Below, one piece after another: positions 18,757-27,259 of a stretch of 64,000 nt of DNA (within the stretch, counting starts at the first letter, position 1; each line of letters begins with the position of its first letter). Both the position numbers and the translations under genes were made by a program. The DNA comes from an uncultured Rikenellaceae bacterium (GTDB lineage Bacteria; Bacteroidota; Bacteroidia; Bacteroidales; Rikenellaceae), in NCBI GenBank assembly GCA_949287525.1, contig CASEGL010000001.1:62001-126000 (forward strand). Reading direction: 5' to 3'. The notes beneath the pieces are model-generated. The model was given only the letters and a program-made list of their open reading frames with translations, ran no database searches and was not told the origin of the DNA.

Positions 18757-19263
18757 CACTGCTACGGTTTTGTCACGGGTGCAAAATAAATAAAAAGCGG
18801 CCGAAATACCGGCACCGCCGCCGTTTTTCTTTCGCCGTCCGGACGCTCTGCCGCCCCTGCCGCCACCGCCACACGCGCCCCCCGACGGTCTGCGTCGGAC
18901 TGCCATCGGACTCTTCTCCGTTCGCCTCCCTGCGGGAGGACAGCACCGCCATGTCCCGCAGCACCGGTTGCCCTGTCCTACCTCCGGCCGTCAGACCCTT
19001 CCGCCGCTCATCCTCCCTGCGAGGGACAGCACCGCCATAACCCCGCAGCACCGGCCGCACTTCCTCTGCCGTCAGACCCTTCCGCCGCTCACCCTCCCTG
19101 CGGGGACAGCATCGCCATAACCCCGCAGCACCGGCCACCCTGTCCTGTCTCCGGCCGTCAGCCTCCGCCCTGCCGTTCTATCGCACTTCGCCCGCAGTAT
19201 CCCACAGCTGCCCCCCTGCTGCCGCGCCCCCCTGCTGCCGCGTACAGCCCGCTCCGGAAAGAC
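18757..19263. other. Repeat-bearing intergenic region upstream of the acetyltransferase
   Basis: About 500 bases with no credible gene between the start of the acetyltransferase gene and the rny terminator. The central part is an imperfect tandem repeat described separately. Frames crossing it on the minus strand give arginine- and glycine-rich repeats and look like a by-product of the repeat. Confidence 0.6.
18925..19163. repeat. Imperfect tandem repeat, three units of about 81-87 bp
   Basis: Units begin with CCTCCCTGCG at 18925, 19012 and 19093, giving periods of 87 and 81 bases. Each unit then carries GGACAGCA, CGCCAT, CCGCAGCACCGG and GCCGTCAG in the same order; CAGACCCTTCCGCCGCTCA is shared by the first two. 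Units differ by substitutions and short indels. The unit opening CCTCCCTGCGGGAGG is itself self-complementary. Confidence 0.85.
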
Positions 19264-19298
19264 AAAACCGCCACGCTCGTCTGCGGAGCGTGGCGGTT
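19264..19298 (-). terminator. Terminator of rny
   Basis: 13-bp stem (19266-19278 with 19286-19298) with a 7-base loop. On the minus strand it is followed by TTTTGTC, about 25 bases past the rny stop. Confidence 0.85.
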
Positions 19299-19322
19299 CC
19301 ATGTGCGTATCGGGACGGCCGA

Positions 19323-20867
19323 CTACTTGGCGTAGCTGACCGAACGGGTTTCGCGGATGACGGTGATCTTCACCTGACCCGGGTAGGTCATTTCGTCCTG
19401 AATCTTCTTGGCAATATCGTGCGACAGTGCATCGGCTTCCTGATCGGAGATCTTCTCGCTGCCAACGATCACGCGCAGTTCGCGACCGGCCTGGATGGCG
19501 TAGGTCTTCATCACGCCCGGATAGGCCATGGCGATGTCCTCCATCTCCTTCAGTCGCTTGATGTACGACTCGACCACCTCGCGGCGGGCGCCCGGACGGG
19601 CTCCCGAAATGGCGTCGCAGACCTGTACAATCGGGGCGATCAGCGAGGTCATCTCCATCTCGTCGTGGTGGGCGCCGATGGCATTGCATACCTCCGGTTT
19701 CTCCTTGTATTTCTCGGCCAGTTTCATGCCGATGATTGCGTGCGGCAGTTCGGGTTCGTCGTCCGGCACCTTGCCGATGTCGTGCAACAGGCCGGCGCGG
19801 CGGGCAAGTTTCGGATTGAGCCCCAGCTCAGCCGCCATGATGCCGCACAGGTTGGCCGTCTCGCGCGAGTGCTGCAACAGGTTCTGGCCATAGGACGAAC
19901 GGTATTTCATCTTGCCGATCAGACGGATCAGTTCGGGATGCAGGCCGTGGATGCCGAGGTCGATCGTGGTCCGTTTGCCGACCTCGATGATCTCGTCCTC
20001 GATCTGTTTCTGCACCTTGGCAACCACCTCCTCGATGCGGGCGGGGTGGATGCGGCCGTCGGTAACGAGCTGGTGCAGCGCCAGACGGGCGATCTCGCGG
20101 CGCACGGGATCGAAGCCGGAGAGGATGATCGCCTCGGGCGTATCGTCCACGATGATCTCGATGCCCGTAGCGGCCTCCAAGGCGCGGATGTTACGTCCTT
20201 CGCGGCCGATGATGCGGCCCTTGACCTCGTCGCTCTCGATGTTGAACACCGTCACGGAGTTCTCGATGGCCGTCTCGGTGGCCACCCGCTGAATCGTCTG
20301 CACGACGATGCGTTTGGCCTCCTTGTTGGCGCTCATCTTGGCCTCCTCGATCGTCTCGTTGATATAGGCCATGGCGGCGCTTTTCGCCTCCGAGCGCATG
20401 TTCTCGATCAGCGTATTCTTGGCCTCCTCGCTGCTCATGCCGCCGATCTGCTCCAGCCGGCTGTTCTGCTCCTGAATCAGCCGGTCGGCCTCCTCCTTCT
20501 TGCGCTCCAGCGCAGCCATGTGGTTGGCAAGCTGCTCCTTCTGACGCTCGTTCTCCTTCAGGCGGCGCTCCAGATCCTGCTGCTGCTGGTTGAGCGCATT
20601 CTCCTGCTGGCGGATGTTCTGTTCGCGCTGGTTGAGCTTCTGATTGCGTTCATTGACCAGACGGTCGTGATCGCTCTTGAGTTGGATGAATTTCTCCTTG
20701 GCCTGGAGAATCTTCTCTTTCTTGATTACCTCGCCCTCGGATTCGGCCTCCTTGAGCAGGGCATCGCGTTTCTTACGCAAACTCTTCTTGAATATAAAGT
20801 TCGTTACCAGAATATAGACGCAGATGGCGACCACCGCGCTGATAACGCTCGCAAGGACTACTGACAT
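19323..20867 (-). CDS. rny: Ribonuclease Y
   Basis: 514 aa, standard length. A membrane-anchored endonuclease that starts mRNA decay. An N-terminal transmembrane helix ([21 protein letters not shown]) is followed by a long charged coiled coil to about residue 200, a KH RNA-binding domain ([17 protein letters not shown]) and a C-terminal HD domain ([28 protein letters not shown]). The start at 20867 is 57 bases after the T run of the 6S-like RNA. No TAnnTTTG is seen there, so transcription may read through from upstream. Confidence 0.96.
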   Translation of the reverse strand: MSVVLASVISAVVAICVYILVTNFIFKKSLRKKRDALLKEAESEGEVIKKEKILQAKEKFIQLKSDHDRLVNERNQKLNQREQNIRQQENALNQQQQDLERRLKENERQKEQLANHMAALERKKEEADRLIQEQNSRLEQIGGMSSEEAKNTLIENMRSEAKSAAMAYINETIEEAKMSANKEAKRIVVQTIQRVATETAIENSVTVFNIESDEVKGRIIGREGRNIRALEAATGIEIIVDDTPEAIILSGFDPVRREIARLALHQLVTDGRIHPARIEEVVAKVQKQIEDEIIEVGKRTTIDLGIHGLHPELIRLIGKMKYRSSYGQNLLQHSRETANLCGIMAAELGLNPKLARRAGLLHDIGKVPDDEPELPHAIIGMKLAEKYKEKPEVCNAIGAHHDEMEMTSLIAPIVQVCDAISGARPGARREVVESYIKRLKEMEDIAMAYPGVMKTYAIQAGRELRVIVGSEKISDQEADALSHDIAKKIQDEMTYPGQVKITVIRETRSVSYAK

Positions 20868-20923
20868 AAAATATGTGTCTTAAAAATTTTTAATTGGTTT
20901 ATGTTTGGTTTTCTTGTTGTTGC

Positions 20924-21143
20924 AAAAAAAAACCGCACGGACTCCAGATTTCTGTTTGACGAAGCTCCAGTATCGTCATGTGTGGGGTCTCCGACAAAAT
21001 CGCAAACGTCCAACGGTACCGTACCGCCCGAAGCGGCAGAGGATACACCCTTGCGGGTTAAGGCCTGTTTTTGATAACTCGAGTGAAACCCCAATTAGTT
21101 TTAATTGTTAAGTTTCGCAAAGCTAAATGGAATCCATGCGGGA
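20924..21143 (-). ncRNA. ssrS: 6S-like small RNA between zapA and rny
   Basis: About 220 nt on the minus strand. The ends pair as a 14-bp helix, including two G-U pairs: 21128-21141 (5' side) with 20933-20946 (3' side), directly followed by nine T. Inside, 21085-21093 pairs with 20983-20991 (9 bp), leaving large internal loops, and the centre holds small hairpins, including an ACCC-GCAA-GGGT tetraloop stem near 21047-21058. A rod closed by a terminal stem with an open central bubble is the 6S architecture, and linkage of 6S RNA to zapA is known in other bacteria. 6S RNA sequesters housekeeping RNA polymerase. No protein frame is credible here. Confidence 0.72.
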
Positions 21144-21223
21144 TAATTCCGTCCTATGTAAAGAACCTGGTATGTCGGTTGCTCCGCCCCTGCGTCTCCG
21201 CAACGGCTTCGCGCAAAAAACAG

Positions 21224-21511
21224 TTATCGCAGTTTGTTGAGGTGTTCCTCCACCTGCCGGTCGAGTTCCTCCAGCCGGTCGATGTCCTTTCCCAGGCTTC
21301 GGCTCGACTCCAACTCCACTACACGTACGGCGAGTTGCAACGCCACTACGGCCAGATAATCCGCTCTGTCCGCCATATATTGCGATTCGACCGCAGCCAT
21401 GAGCCGGTTCACCTCCCGCTCGGCCCGCCTGAAAATCGCCTCCTTTTCGCGTTCGATACCCAAAGGGTAACTCTTGCCTGCAATATTCAACTTGATATTG
21501 AACTCCTGCAT
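21224..21511 (-). CDS. zapA: Cell division protein ZapA
   Basis: 95 aa, the normal ZapA size. It begins with the ZapA pattern FNIKLNIAGKSYPLGIEREKEAIFRRAEREVNRL, and the C-terminal half is a coiled coil (VVELESSRSLGKDIDRLEELDRQVEEHLNKL). ZapA crosslinks FtsZ filaments in the Z-ring. It lies 26 bases downstream of the ZapB-like gene and directly upstream of the 6S-like RNA. Confidence 0.9.
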   Translation of the reverse strand: MQEFNIKLNIAGKSYPLGIEREKEAIFRRAEREVNRLMAAVESQYMADRADYLAVVALQLAVRVVELESSRSLGKDIDRLEELDRQVEEHLNKLR

Positions 21512-21537
21512 ATGCCGTACACGCTTCGTATCTCAGT

Positions 21538-21834
21538 CTATCTGTTCATCAGGGCGATGCACCGGTCAATCTCCCGCACGAGCTGATTGATCCGCGTCCG
21601 CGCCCTTTTCGTATCGTCGCTCCCGATGCCGGTCAGGCCGTTTCCGAGTTCCAACACGCCGATACGACGTTGCAACGAGACGATCGTCTGCTTCAGGAGC
21701 TTATTCTCCTCGGCGAGCTTTGCCTTCTGCCGTGCGAGATTCTCGTTATCGGCCAGCGCTTTGTCATGCTCGGCCATCAGGCGCTCGATCTTTGCGCCCA
21801 ACGATTCTATCACGGAACTGCCCGCCATCTGCAA
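21538..21834 (-). CDS. Small coiled-coil protein, ZapB-like by position
   Basis: 98 aa. Residues about 8-65 form a continuous coiled coil (IERLMAEHDKALADNENLARQ ...), followed by a short charged tail (RARTRINQLVREIDRCIALMNR). Sequence alone does not prove a family, but its size, coiled-coil content and immediate position before zapA suggest a ZapB-like partner in the divisome. It is transcribed from a good promoter at 21884-21914. An ATG at 21828 is an alternative start. Confidence 0.75.
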   Translation of the reverse strand: MQMAGSSVIESLGAKIERLMAEHDKALADNENLARQKAKLAEENKLLKQTIVSLQRRIGVLELGNGLTGIGSDDTKRARTRINQLVREIDRCIALMNR

Positions 21835-21883
21835 ACAATCTTTTTTATGCTTTCCGCAGCCAGCCTTCGCTGCCCGCTCTTCA

Positions 21884-21914
21884 CAAAGATAGGCAAATCT
21901 TCAGAATAATCAAA
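21884..21914 (-). promoter_or_regulatory. Promoter for the ZapB-like, zapA and 6S cluster
   Basis: On the minus strand, TTTG (21911-21914), a 19-base spacer, then TATCTTTG (21884-21891): an exact match to both Bacteroidota promoter boxes. The -33 box lies 1-4 bases from the rimO stop codon. The transcript would begin near 21877, about 43 nt before the first start codon. Confidence 0.8.
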
Positions 21915-21915
21915 A

Positions 21916-23235
21916 TCATCGTCTCTTATCGACGAGTTCGCCGTAGAGGTCATACTCCTCGGCTGCCGTGATGCGCACCGTCCGGAAATCGCCCGCATGC
22001 AGACGCCTGCCGGTCGCCGGAATCAGGATCTCCTCGTCCACCTCGGGCGAATCGAACTCGGAACGAGCCACATAGAAGTCTCCCTCGCGCCGATCGACGA
22101 TCACCCGGTAGGTCTCGCCCACCCGACGCTGGTTGTTCTGCAGGGAGATCTCCTGCTGGATTTTCATAATCCGCTCCACACGCGCCTGCTTGACCTTCTC
22201 CGGCACGTTGTTCTCCATCTCGGCCGACGGCGTCCCCTCTTCGGCCGAATAGGGGAAAACGCCCAGCCGGTCGAACCGCTGTTCGCGCACGAAAGCCTCC
22301 AGTTCGGCGAAATCGGCCTCCGTCTCTCCCGGGAAACCGACCATGAGCGTCGTCCGGATGGCGATGCCCGGCACCTCGCGGCGCAGGCGGTCGAGCAGCG
22401 CCACCGTCTGCTCCTTGGTCAAGCCGCGCCGCATGGCGCTCAGCTGACGGTCGGCGATATGCTGCAGCGGGATGTCGATGTAACGGCACACCTTGGGTTC
22501 GTCACGCAGCACGTCGATCACCTCCTGCGGGAATCCGGTCGGATAGGTATAGTGGAGCCGGATCCACTCCACGCCGTCGATGGCGGCCAGCCGGCGCAGC
22601 AGTTCGGCCAGTTTGCGCTCGCCGTAGAGATCGACACCGTAGAAGGTGGTGTCCTGCGCCACGACGATCAGCTCCTTCACGCCGCCGCGTGCCAGTTCTT
22701 CCGCCTCGCGGATCACCTGCTCCATCGGCACCGAGACATGGCCGCCCCGGATCAACGGGATGGCACAGTAGGCGCACCGCCAGTTACATCCCTCCGAAAT
22801 CTTCAGATAGGCGTAGTGGGCGGGGGTCGTCAGGTGGCGGGCCGTGGCCAGTTCGGGGCGGTACGCACCCGTCAGCCGCTCGACAACGGCCGTAAAGTCA
22901 CGGGCGCCGAAATAGTCGTCCACCTCGGGGATCTCCTCGCGCAGTTCGTCGGCATAGCGTTCGCTCAGGCAGCCGATGACGAACAGCCGGTCGATCAGCC
23001 CCTCGTTCTTGGCCTGCACGAACTGGAGGATCGTATTGACCGACTCCTCCTTCGCATCGCCGATGAAACCGCAGGTGTTGATGACCACCGTCGCCGCATC
23101 GTCGTCGTTGGAATCGAAGACCACCTCGTAACCGGCAGCCTCCAACTGCGCCATGACATGCTCCGAATCGACCACGTTCTTGGAACATCCGAGCGTCACG
23201 ACATTTATCTTGTTCGCTTTGTTTTTCTTCTTCAT
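21916..23235 (-). CDS. rimO: Ribosomal protein uS12 methylthiotransferase RimO
   Basis: 439 aa from MKKKNKANKINVVTLGCSKN; an upstream in-frame ATG at 23256 would add seven residues. Domains in order: UPF0004 (about 10-115; TLGCSKNVVDSE, INTCGFIGDAKEES, GCLSERY), radical SAM (CNWRCAYCAIP, the CxxxCxxC cluster) and a C-terminal TRAM domain. It adds a methylthio group to an aspartate of ribosomal protein S12. It follows ftsY on the same strand with a 34-base gap and no terminator. Confidence 0.96.
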   Translation of the reverse strand: MKKKNKANKINVVTLGCSKNVVDSEHVMAQLEAAGYEVVFDSNDDDAATVVINTCGFIGDAKEESVNTILQFVQAKNEGLIDRLFVIGCLSERYADELREEIPEVDDYFGARDFTAVVERLTGAYRPELATARHLTTPAHYAYLKISEGCNWRCAYCAIPLIRGGHVSVPMEQVIREAEELARGGVKELIVVAQDTTFYGVDLYGERKLAELLRRLAAIDGVEWIRLHYTYPTGFPQEVIDVLRDEPKVCRYIDIPLQHIADRQLSAMRRGLTKEQTVALLDRLRREVPGIAIRTTLMVGFPGETEADFAELEAFVREQRFDRLGVFPYSAEEGTPSAEMENNVPEKVKQARVERIMKIQQEISLQNNQRRVGETYRVIVDRREGDFYVARSEFDSPEVDEEILIPATGRRLHAGDFRTVRITAAEEYDLYGELVDKRR

Positions 23236-23269
23236 GATTGCTTGTCTGGGTTGCACGCTCCCTCCGCCG

Positions 23270-24259
23270 TCATTCGCCGAACAGGGCGTCCACGAATTCG
23301 CGGCGGTCGAAAATCTTGAGCTGGTCGATACCCTCGCCGATGCCGATGTAGCGCACCGGAATGCGGAACTGGTCGCTGATGCCGATGATGACGCCGCCCT
23401 TGGCCGTGCCGTCGAGCTTCGTGACGGCCAGCGAGGTCACCTGCGTGGCCTGCGTGAACTGGCGGGCCTGCTCAAAGGCATTCTGCCCCGTGCTGCCGTC
23501 CAGCACCAGCATCACCTCGTGCGGCGAATCGGGAATCACCTTGGCCATCACGTTGCGGATCTTGGTCAGCTCGTTCATCAGCCCCACCTTGTTGTGCAGA
23601 CGTCCCGCCGTATCGATCAGCACCACGTCGGCCTGGTTGGCCACGGCCGAACGAAGCGTATCGTAGGCCACCGAAGCGGGGTCGGAACCCATCTCCTGAC
23701 GGATCATCGTCGCGCCGGCCCGATCGGCCCACACCTGCAGCTGGTCGATGGCCGCCGCACGGAACGTGTCGGCCGCACCGATATAGACCTTGCGCCCCGC
23801 TCGCACCAGCTGGGCGGCGAGTTTGCCGATCGTGGTGGTCTTGCCCACACCGTTCACGCCGACCACCATCACCACGTACGGCACCCCCTCGCGGATCTCC
23901 AGTCCGAAATCCTCGCGGCGGGCATCGCTCTCCTGCAGCAGCGAACTGACCTCACCGCGCAGGATGGCCCGCAGCTCGGAGGCATTCATATATTTGTCGC
24001 GCGCCACACGCGCCTCGATGTTCTTGATGATCTTGACGGTCGTCTCCACGCCCACGTCGGAGGTAATCAGCACCTCCTCAAGGTTGTCGAGTACTTCGTC
24101 GTCCACCTGCGATTTGCCGGCCACGGCACGCGCCAGTTTGCCGAAGAGTCCCTCCTTGGTCTTCTTGAAACCTTCGTTCACCTCCTGCTGACGGGTGGCC
24201 TGCACTTCGGGAGTCTCCTCCTCTTTCTGTTTTTTCTTGAATAGATTGAACAGCGCCAT
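23270..24259 (-). CDS. ftsY: Signal recognition particle receptor FtsY
   Basis: 329 aa from MALFNLFKKKQKEEE; an ATG at 24286 is less likely because it lies at the predicted -7 promoter element. A short charged N-terminus is followed by the helical N domain and the GTPase G domain: GVNGVGKTTTIGKLA, the insertion with AADTFRAAAIDQLQVW, IDTAGRLHN and TKLDGTAKGG. It receives SRP-bound nascent chains at the membrane. It heads the ftsY-rimO unit. Confidence 0.96.
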   Translation of the reverse strand: MALFNLFKKKQKEEETPEVQATRQQEVNEGFKKTKEGLFGKLARAVAGKSQVDDEVLDNLEEVLITSDVGVETTVKIIKNIEARVARDKYMNASELRAILRGEVSSLLQESDARREDFGLEIREGVPYVVMVVGVNGVGKTTTIGKLAAQLVRAGRKVYIGAADTFRAAAIDQLQVWADRAGATMIRQEMGSDPASVAYDTLRSAVANQADVVLIDTAGRLHNKVGLMNELTKIRNVMAKVIPDSPHEVMLVLDGSTGQNAFEQARQFTQATQVTSLAVTKLDGTAKGGVIIGISDQFRIPVRYIGIGEGIDQLKIFDRREFVDALFGE

Positions 24260-24283
24260 AAATCGGTACGTTTTATCGAAAGA

Positions 24284-24315
24284 CAAAGGTACGAAGAAAC
24301 TCCCGAAGATTCAAT
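24284..24315 (-). promoter_or_regulatory. Promoter for ftsY-rimO
   Basis: Minus-strand TACCTTTG (24284-24291) with ATTG (24312-24315) 20 bases upstream. It predicts a leader of about 20 nt for the 24259 start. Confidence 0.65.
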
Positions 24316-24364
24316 TCTTTTCCCCTGCGACCTGACCGCAACGACAGCCGGCCGCCAAAAAGGT

Positions 24365-24372
24365 TATCTTTG
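24365..24372 (+). promoter_or_regulatory. -7 element for the DUF2461 gene
   Basis: Exact TATCTTTG, 41 bases before the start codon. No convincing -33 box. Confidence 0.6.
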
Positions 24373-24412
24373 TACGGGACGGCATCCGCCGCCCCGACCA
24401 AATCCCACTGAC

Positions 24413-25108
24413 ATGAAACAAGTCATTGCCTTTCTGAACGAACTCTACCGCAACAACGACCGCACGTGGTTTGCGGCACACAAGGACGAATACCTGCACG
24501 ACGTCAAAGCGACCGTCGAACATTTTGCGGCCGGACTGATTGACGGCATCGCCTCGTTCGACGACGCGGTGCGCGGACTGAGCGTCGGCGACTGCACCTA
24601 CCGCATCTACCGCGACACCCGCTTCAGCCCCGACAAACGCCCCTACAAACAGCACATCGGCATCTTCATCTGCCCGGGCGGCAAGAAGTCGGGACACGCC
24701 GGCTACTACTTCCACATCGAGCCCCGGCACAGCGATCCCGATACGGGAGCTGTTTCGGGCGGCCATTTTCTTTTCGCCGGCCTCCACTGCCCCGACTCCC
24801 GCATCCTGCACAGCGTCCGCGAGGAAATTCTGTATAACGGTGCGCTGTTCGAGGAGAACATCGCCAAAGCGGAAGGATTCACGATACCGCGCGAAAACAT
24901 GCTGAAGCGCATTCCGGCCGGTTTTCCGTCCGATACGCCCTATGCGGACTACCTGCGGCTGCGCGACGTCTGCCTGGAACGTCCGCTGTCGGACGACGAA
25001 CTGACCGCCCCCGACCTGCTGGAGCGTGCCGTAGCGGCCTTTGCCTCTACCGGCGACTTCTGCCGGCAGCTGAACCGCGCCGTAGCGTACGCACTCGAAG
25101 AGGATTAG
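24413..25108 (+). CDS. DUF2461 family protein
   Basis: 231 aa. Matches the DUF2461/TIGR02453 pattern: an N-terminal LNELYRNNDRTWFAAHKDEY, central YRIYRDTRFSPDKRPYKQHIG and GYYFHIEP, and a late HIPRENMLKRIPAGF-like segment. The biochemical function of the family is not established as far as I know. No signal peptide is visible, so it is probably cytoplasmic. It is transcribed alone, with its own -7 element and terminator, diverging from ftsY. Confidence 0.85.
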   Translation: MKQVIAFLNELYRNNDRTWFAAHKDEYLHDVKATVEHFAAGLIDGIASFDDAVRGLSVGDCTYRIYRDTRFSPDKRPYKQHIGIFICPGGKKSGHAGYYFHIEPRHSDPDTGAVSGGHFLFAGLHCPDSRILHSVREEILYNGALFEENIAKAEGFTIPRENMLKRIPAGFPSDTPYADYLRLRDVCLERPLSDDELTAPDLLERAVAAFASTGDFCRQLNRAVAYALEED

Positions 25109-25122
25109 CACTCCCCTCGCCG

Positions 25123-25163
25123 AACGGAAGGCCGGGCTCTCCGCGTCCGGCCTTCCGTTTTCT
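25123..25163 (+). terminator. Terminator after the DUF2461 gene
   Basis: 13-bp perfect stem (25123-25135 with 25147-25159) and an 11-base loop, followed by TTTTCTTAT. Confidence 0.85.
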
Positions 25164-25232
25164 TATACCGGATTTCCGCTCTCTTATAATAAATAAGTAA
25201 ACCGGACGATTTAAAAAAGATTTGCACCTCAG

Positions 25233-25264
25233 ATTGTCTTTTCGATAAAAATTTTATATATTTA
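25233..25264 (+). promoter_or_regulatory. Promoter for the BACON lipoprotein gene
   Basis: ATTG (25233-25236), a 20-base spacer, then TATATTTA (25257-25264), seven of eight matches to the -7 box, in AT-rich DNA unlike the surroundings. The leader is about 55 nt. Confidence 0.55.
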
Positions 25265-25325
25265 CGAAAGCAATAGCAAAAAAGTGCAATTAACCCGAAA
25301 CTCTTTAACCTAAATAAATCACCAA

Positions 25326-26720
25326 ATGAAAAAACTGTTTACCTTTTCGCTATTGGCTCTGTGTTCTGCCGCCATGCTGACTACCGGTTGCCAGAAAAAC
25401 GGTCAGTCGGATTATGTAAATTGCGGCATCAGCGCCTACACCTTGCCCAGCGCGGAATCTTCACTGGAAGTAACCGTTGACGCGTCGGGAACATACTCCA
25501 TTGCCACGGGCGCTTCATGGCTTGAAGTTACAGCCGAGGCAAGCGACAAATTCACGCTGACGGCAACCGCCAACCCCGAAAACAGCATGCGCTCTACCGA
25601 CGTTACGGTTACCTGCGGATTGGCCAAGGCCACGATCCGGATCGACCAGCTGATGATGGACGACGACTACAGATACCGCCGCCTGACGGTTCACGGCGCA
25701 GCCGTTTCGCCCAGCGGCCGCTACGTTGCCACCAACACGGACGAAATCCGTGAGGGCGTCGAAGGTTCGCTGCTGCAGCTGATCGACACGCACAAAGCCG
25801 AAGTAGTGGCTACCGCCTATATCCCCGCCTACGTTTCGGGCATGAGTACCGTCACGGACGAGGGTCTCGCCTTCGGCGACATGGGCAGCATCACGGCCTA
25901 CATGTTCAACATCCGCACCGGTGATTATCAGATCGCTCCCACTCCCGAAGACAAGGGTACCCCGATGGTCAGCAACGTTTCGGCCGACGGCACCAAATGG
26001 GTCGGCAGCATAGCGATCGGCCAGACGTACGTTCCGACGCTTTGGACAGACGGCGTTCCGGCATACCTGCCGCTTCCCGAAACCAACTACCGCGGCGGCA
26101 CCCAGATCGACCGCATTCTGGCTCGCGGCATCTCGGCTGACGGCAACATCATCTACGGCAATACGTTGATCGGTATGGATATGGGCATGCTCTACTGGAA
26201 AGACGGCAAGGTCGATTGGGTAGGCAAAGACCTCTACAAAACCACGACCGCCACAGAGGAAGGCACAGGCAAGGTCTACACGCTGGTAAACGGCATGACC
26301 TGCTCGGCCGATCCCTACAACATCAGCGAAACGGGCAAATACATCGGCGGCACCTACGTGCAGGAATTCAACCCCGAGACCCTGCAGACCGAATCGGCAT
26401 CCTTCCCCGCTTTCTACAATACCGAGACCGAAACCACTACGATCTTCGAGGAGTTCCCCGGAGCGGGCGGATTCGCTTGCCGTGACAACGGCCTGGCCGT
26501 CATCATCCCCAGCATGAGCATCACGTTTGCCTCCACCCTGGTGGACATCGAGGAAAAAACCGTCTACGGCTCCTATCAAGACTATGTGCTGGATCACTTC
26601 GGCATCATCCTGCCGACCGGCAGCGTCGATCTGATTGCAGGTGACAACAACGATGTATTCTTCGGTAGGGAACCCGGCATTCTGGCTCCGTGGTGGTGGT
26701 ACTTCGCACCGAGGGAGTAA
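25326..26720 (+). CDS. BACON-domain surface or periplasmic lipoprotein
   Basis: 464 aa. The signal peptide ends in a lipobox, MLTTGC, with Cys22. Residues about 35-110 fit a BACON domain (LEVTVDASGTYSIATGASWLEVT ... FTLTATANPENSMRSTDVTV ... TIRIDQ). The rest (about 115-464) has propeller-like repeats with VSPSGRYVATNTDEI, VSADGTKWVGSIAIG and GISADGNIIYGNTL. BACON domains are linked to carbohydrate or mucin binding, but no catalytic motif is visible. It is monocistronic and AT-richer at its 5' end than its neighbours. It could be a sensor or binding protein rather than an enzyme. Confidence 0.85.
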   Translation: MKKLFTFSLLALCSAAMLTTGCQKNGQSDYVNCGISAYTLPSAESSLEVTVDASGTYSIATGASWLEVTAEASDKFTLTATANPENSMRSTDVTVTCGLAKATIRIDQLMMDDDYRYRRLTVHGAAVSPSGRYVATNTDEIREGVEGSLLQLIDTHKAEVVATAYIPAYVSGMSTVTDEGLAFGDMGSITAYMFNIRTGDYQIAPTPEDKGTPMVSNVSADGTKWVGSIAIGQTYVPTLWTDGVPAYLPLPETNYRGGTQIDRILARGISADGNIIYGNTLIGMDMGMLYWKDGKVDWVGKDLYKTTTATEEGTGKVYTLVNGMTCSADPYNISETGKYIGGTYVQEFNPETLQTESASFPAFYNTETETTTIFEEFPGAGGFACRDNGLAVIIPSMSITFASTLVDIEEKTVYGSYQDYVLDHFGIILPTGSVDLIAGDNNDVFFGREPGILAPWWWYFAPRE

Positions 26721-26741
26721 CCCACTTATATTACCCACATA

Positions 26742-26774
26742 TAAGGCCGATCGGATGATCGGCCTTATTTTTTA
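26742..26774 (+). terminator. Terminator after the BACON lipoprotein gene
   Basis: 12-bp perfect stem (26742-26753 with 26758-26769), a GGAT loop and a run of six T. Confidence 0.92.
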
Positions 26775-27175
26775 CGTTCTACTGCCCGCCCTGCACATCC
26801 TGCTCGCCGGTGCAACGCAACACAGGGACAGAGACAAAAAGACAACCAGGGCAACACACCTCCCGACATGATGCCCTGCCATACACCCGCCCCGCCGTCA
26901 TGCCGGCCGCAACCGCACACCACAGCCATGATTCTGCTGCCTGTGCCTGCCTGAAGCTCCGGGTAGCTGCCGAACGGCAGTCCTCACCGTCCCTGCACAA
27001 CAGCCATATCCTCTCTTGGCTGCCTTGCCCTTGCTTTGCTTGCCTTGTCTTGCTTCCCCTGCTTGCCCTTGCTTTGCTTGTCTTGCCCGCAAGTTCGCAT
27101 ACCGTCCCCTCTGCCTGCCGCCATGCGCCCATCGGCAGACTGCATCACATTGCCGCCGCCCACGCCGGCATATAC
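26775..27175. other. Low-complexity spacer between convergent terminators
   Basis: About 400 bases between the terminators of the BACON gene and yqeY. It holds no credible gene or promoter. A purine-poor stretch near 27015-27090 has a degenerate 5-base period built on CTTGC. Confidence 0.6.
27024..27080. repeat. 19-bp exact direct repeat, period 38, within a CTTGC-rich tract
   Basis: CTTGCCCTTGCTTTGCTTG occurs exactly at 27024-27042 and 27062-27080. The surrounding tract is a degenerate pentamer array. Confidence 0.85.
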
Positions 27176-27213
27176 AAAAATGCGGAATGCCCCTCTTCGG
27201 GGCATTCCGCATT
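27176..27213 (-). terminator. Terminator of yqeY
   Basis: 15-bp perfect stem (27179-27193 with 27199-27213) with a 5-base loop; on the minus strand it is followed by a run of T. It lies 46 bases past the yqeY stop. Confidence 0.9.
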
Positions 27214-27259
27214 CAATGACCGACCGGCAGGGATACTCGCTCCGCCGATCCTGCCGCTG

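Noticed and set aside
18773..19138. Minus-strand frame with repeated RREDERRKGLTAG-type units
   Set aside because: The peptide repeat is produced by the underlying roughly 81-87 bp DNA repeat. Units differ by indels that break the frame, and there is no promoter or domain.
18925..19163. CRISPR array
   Set aside because: Units are imperfect over their whole length, with no constant repeat and variable spacer alternation, and there are no cas genes in the window.
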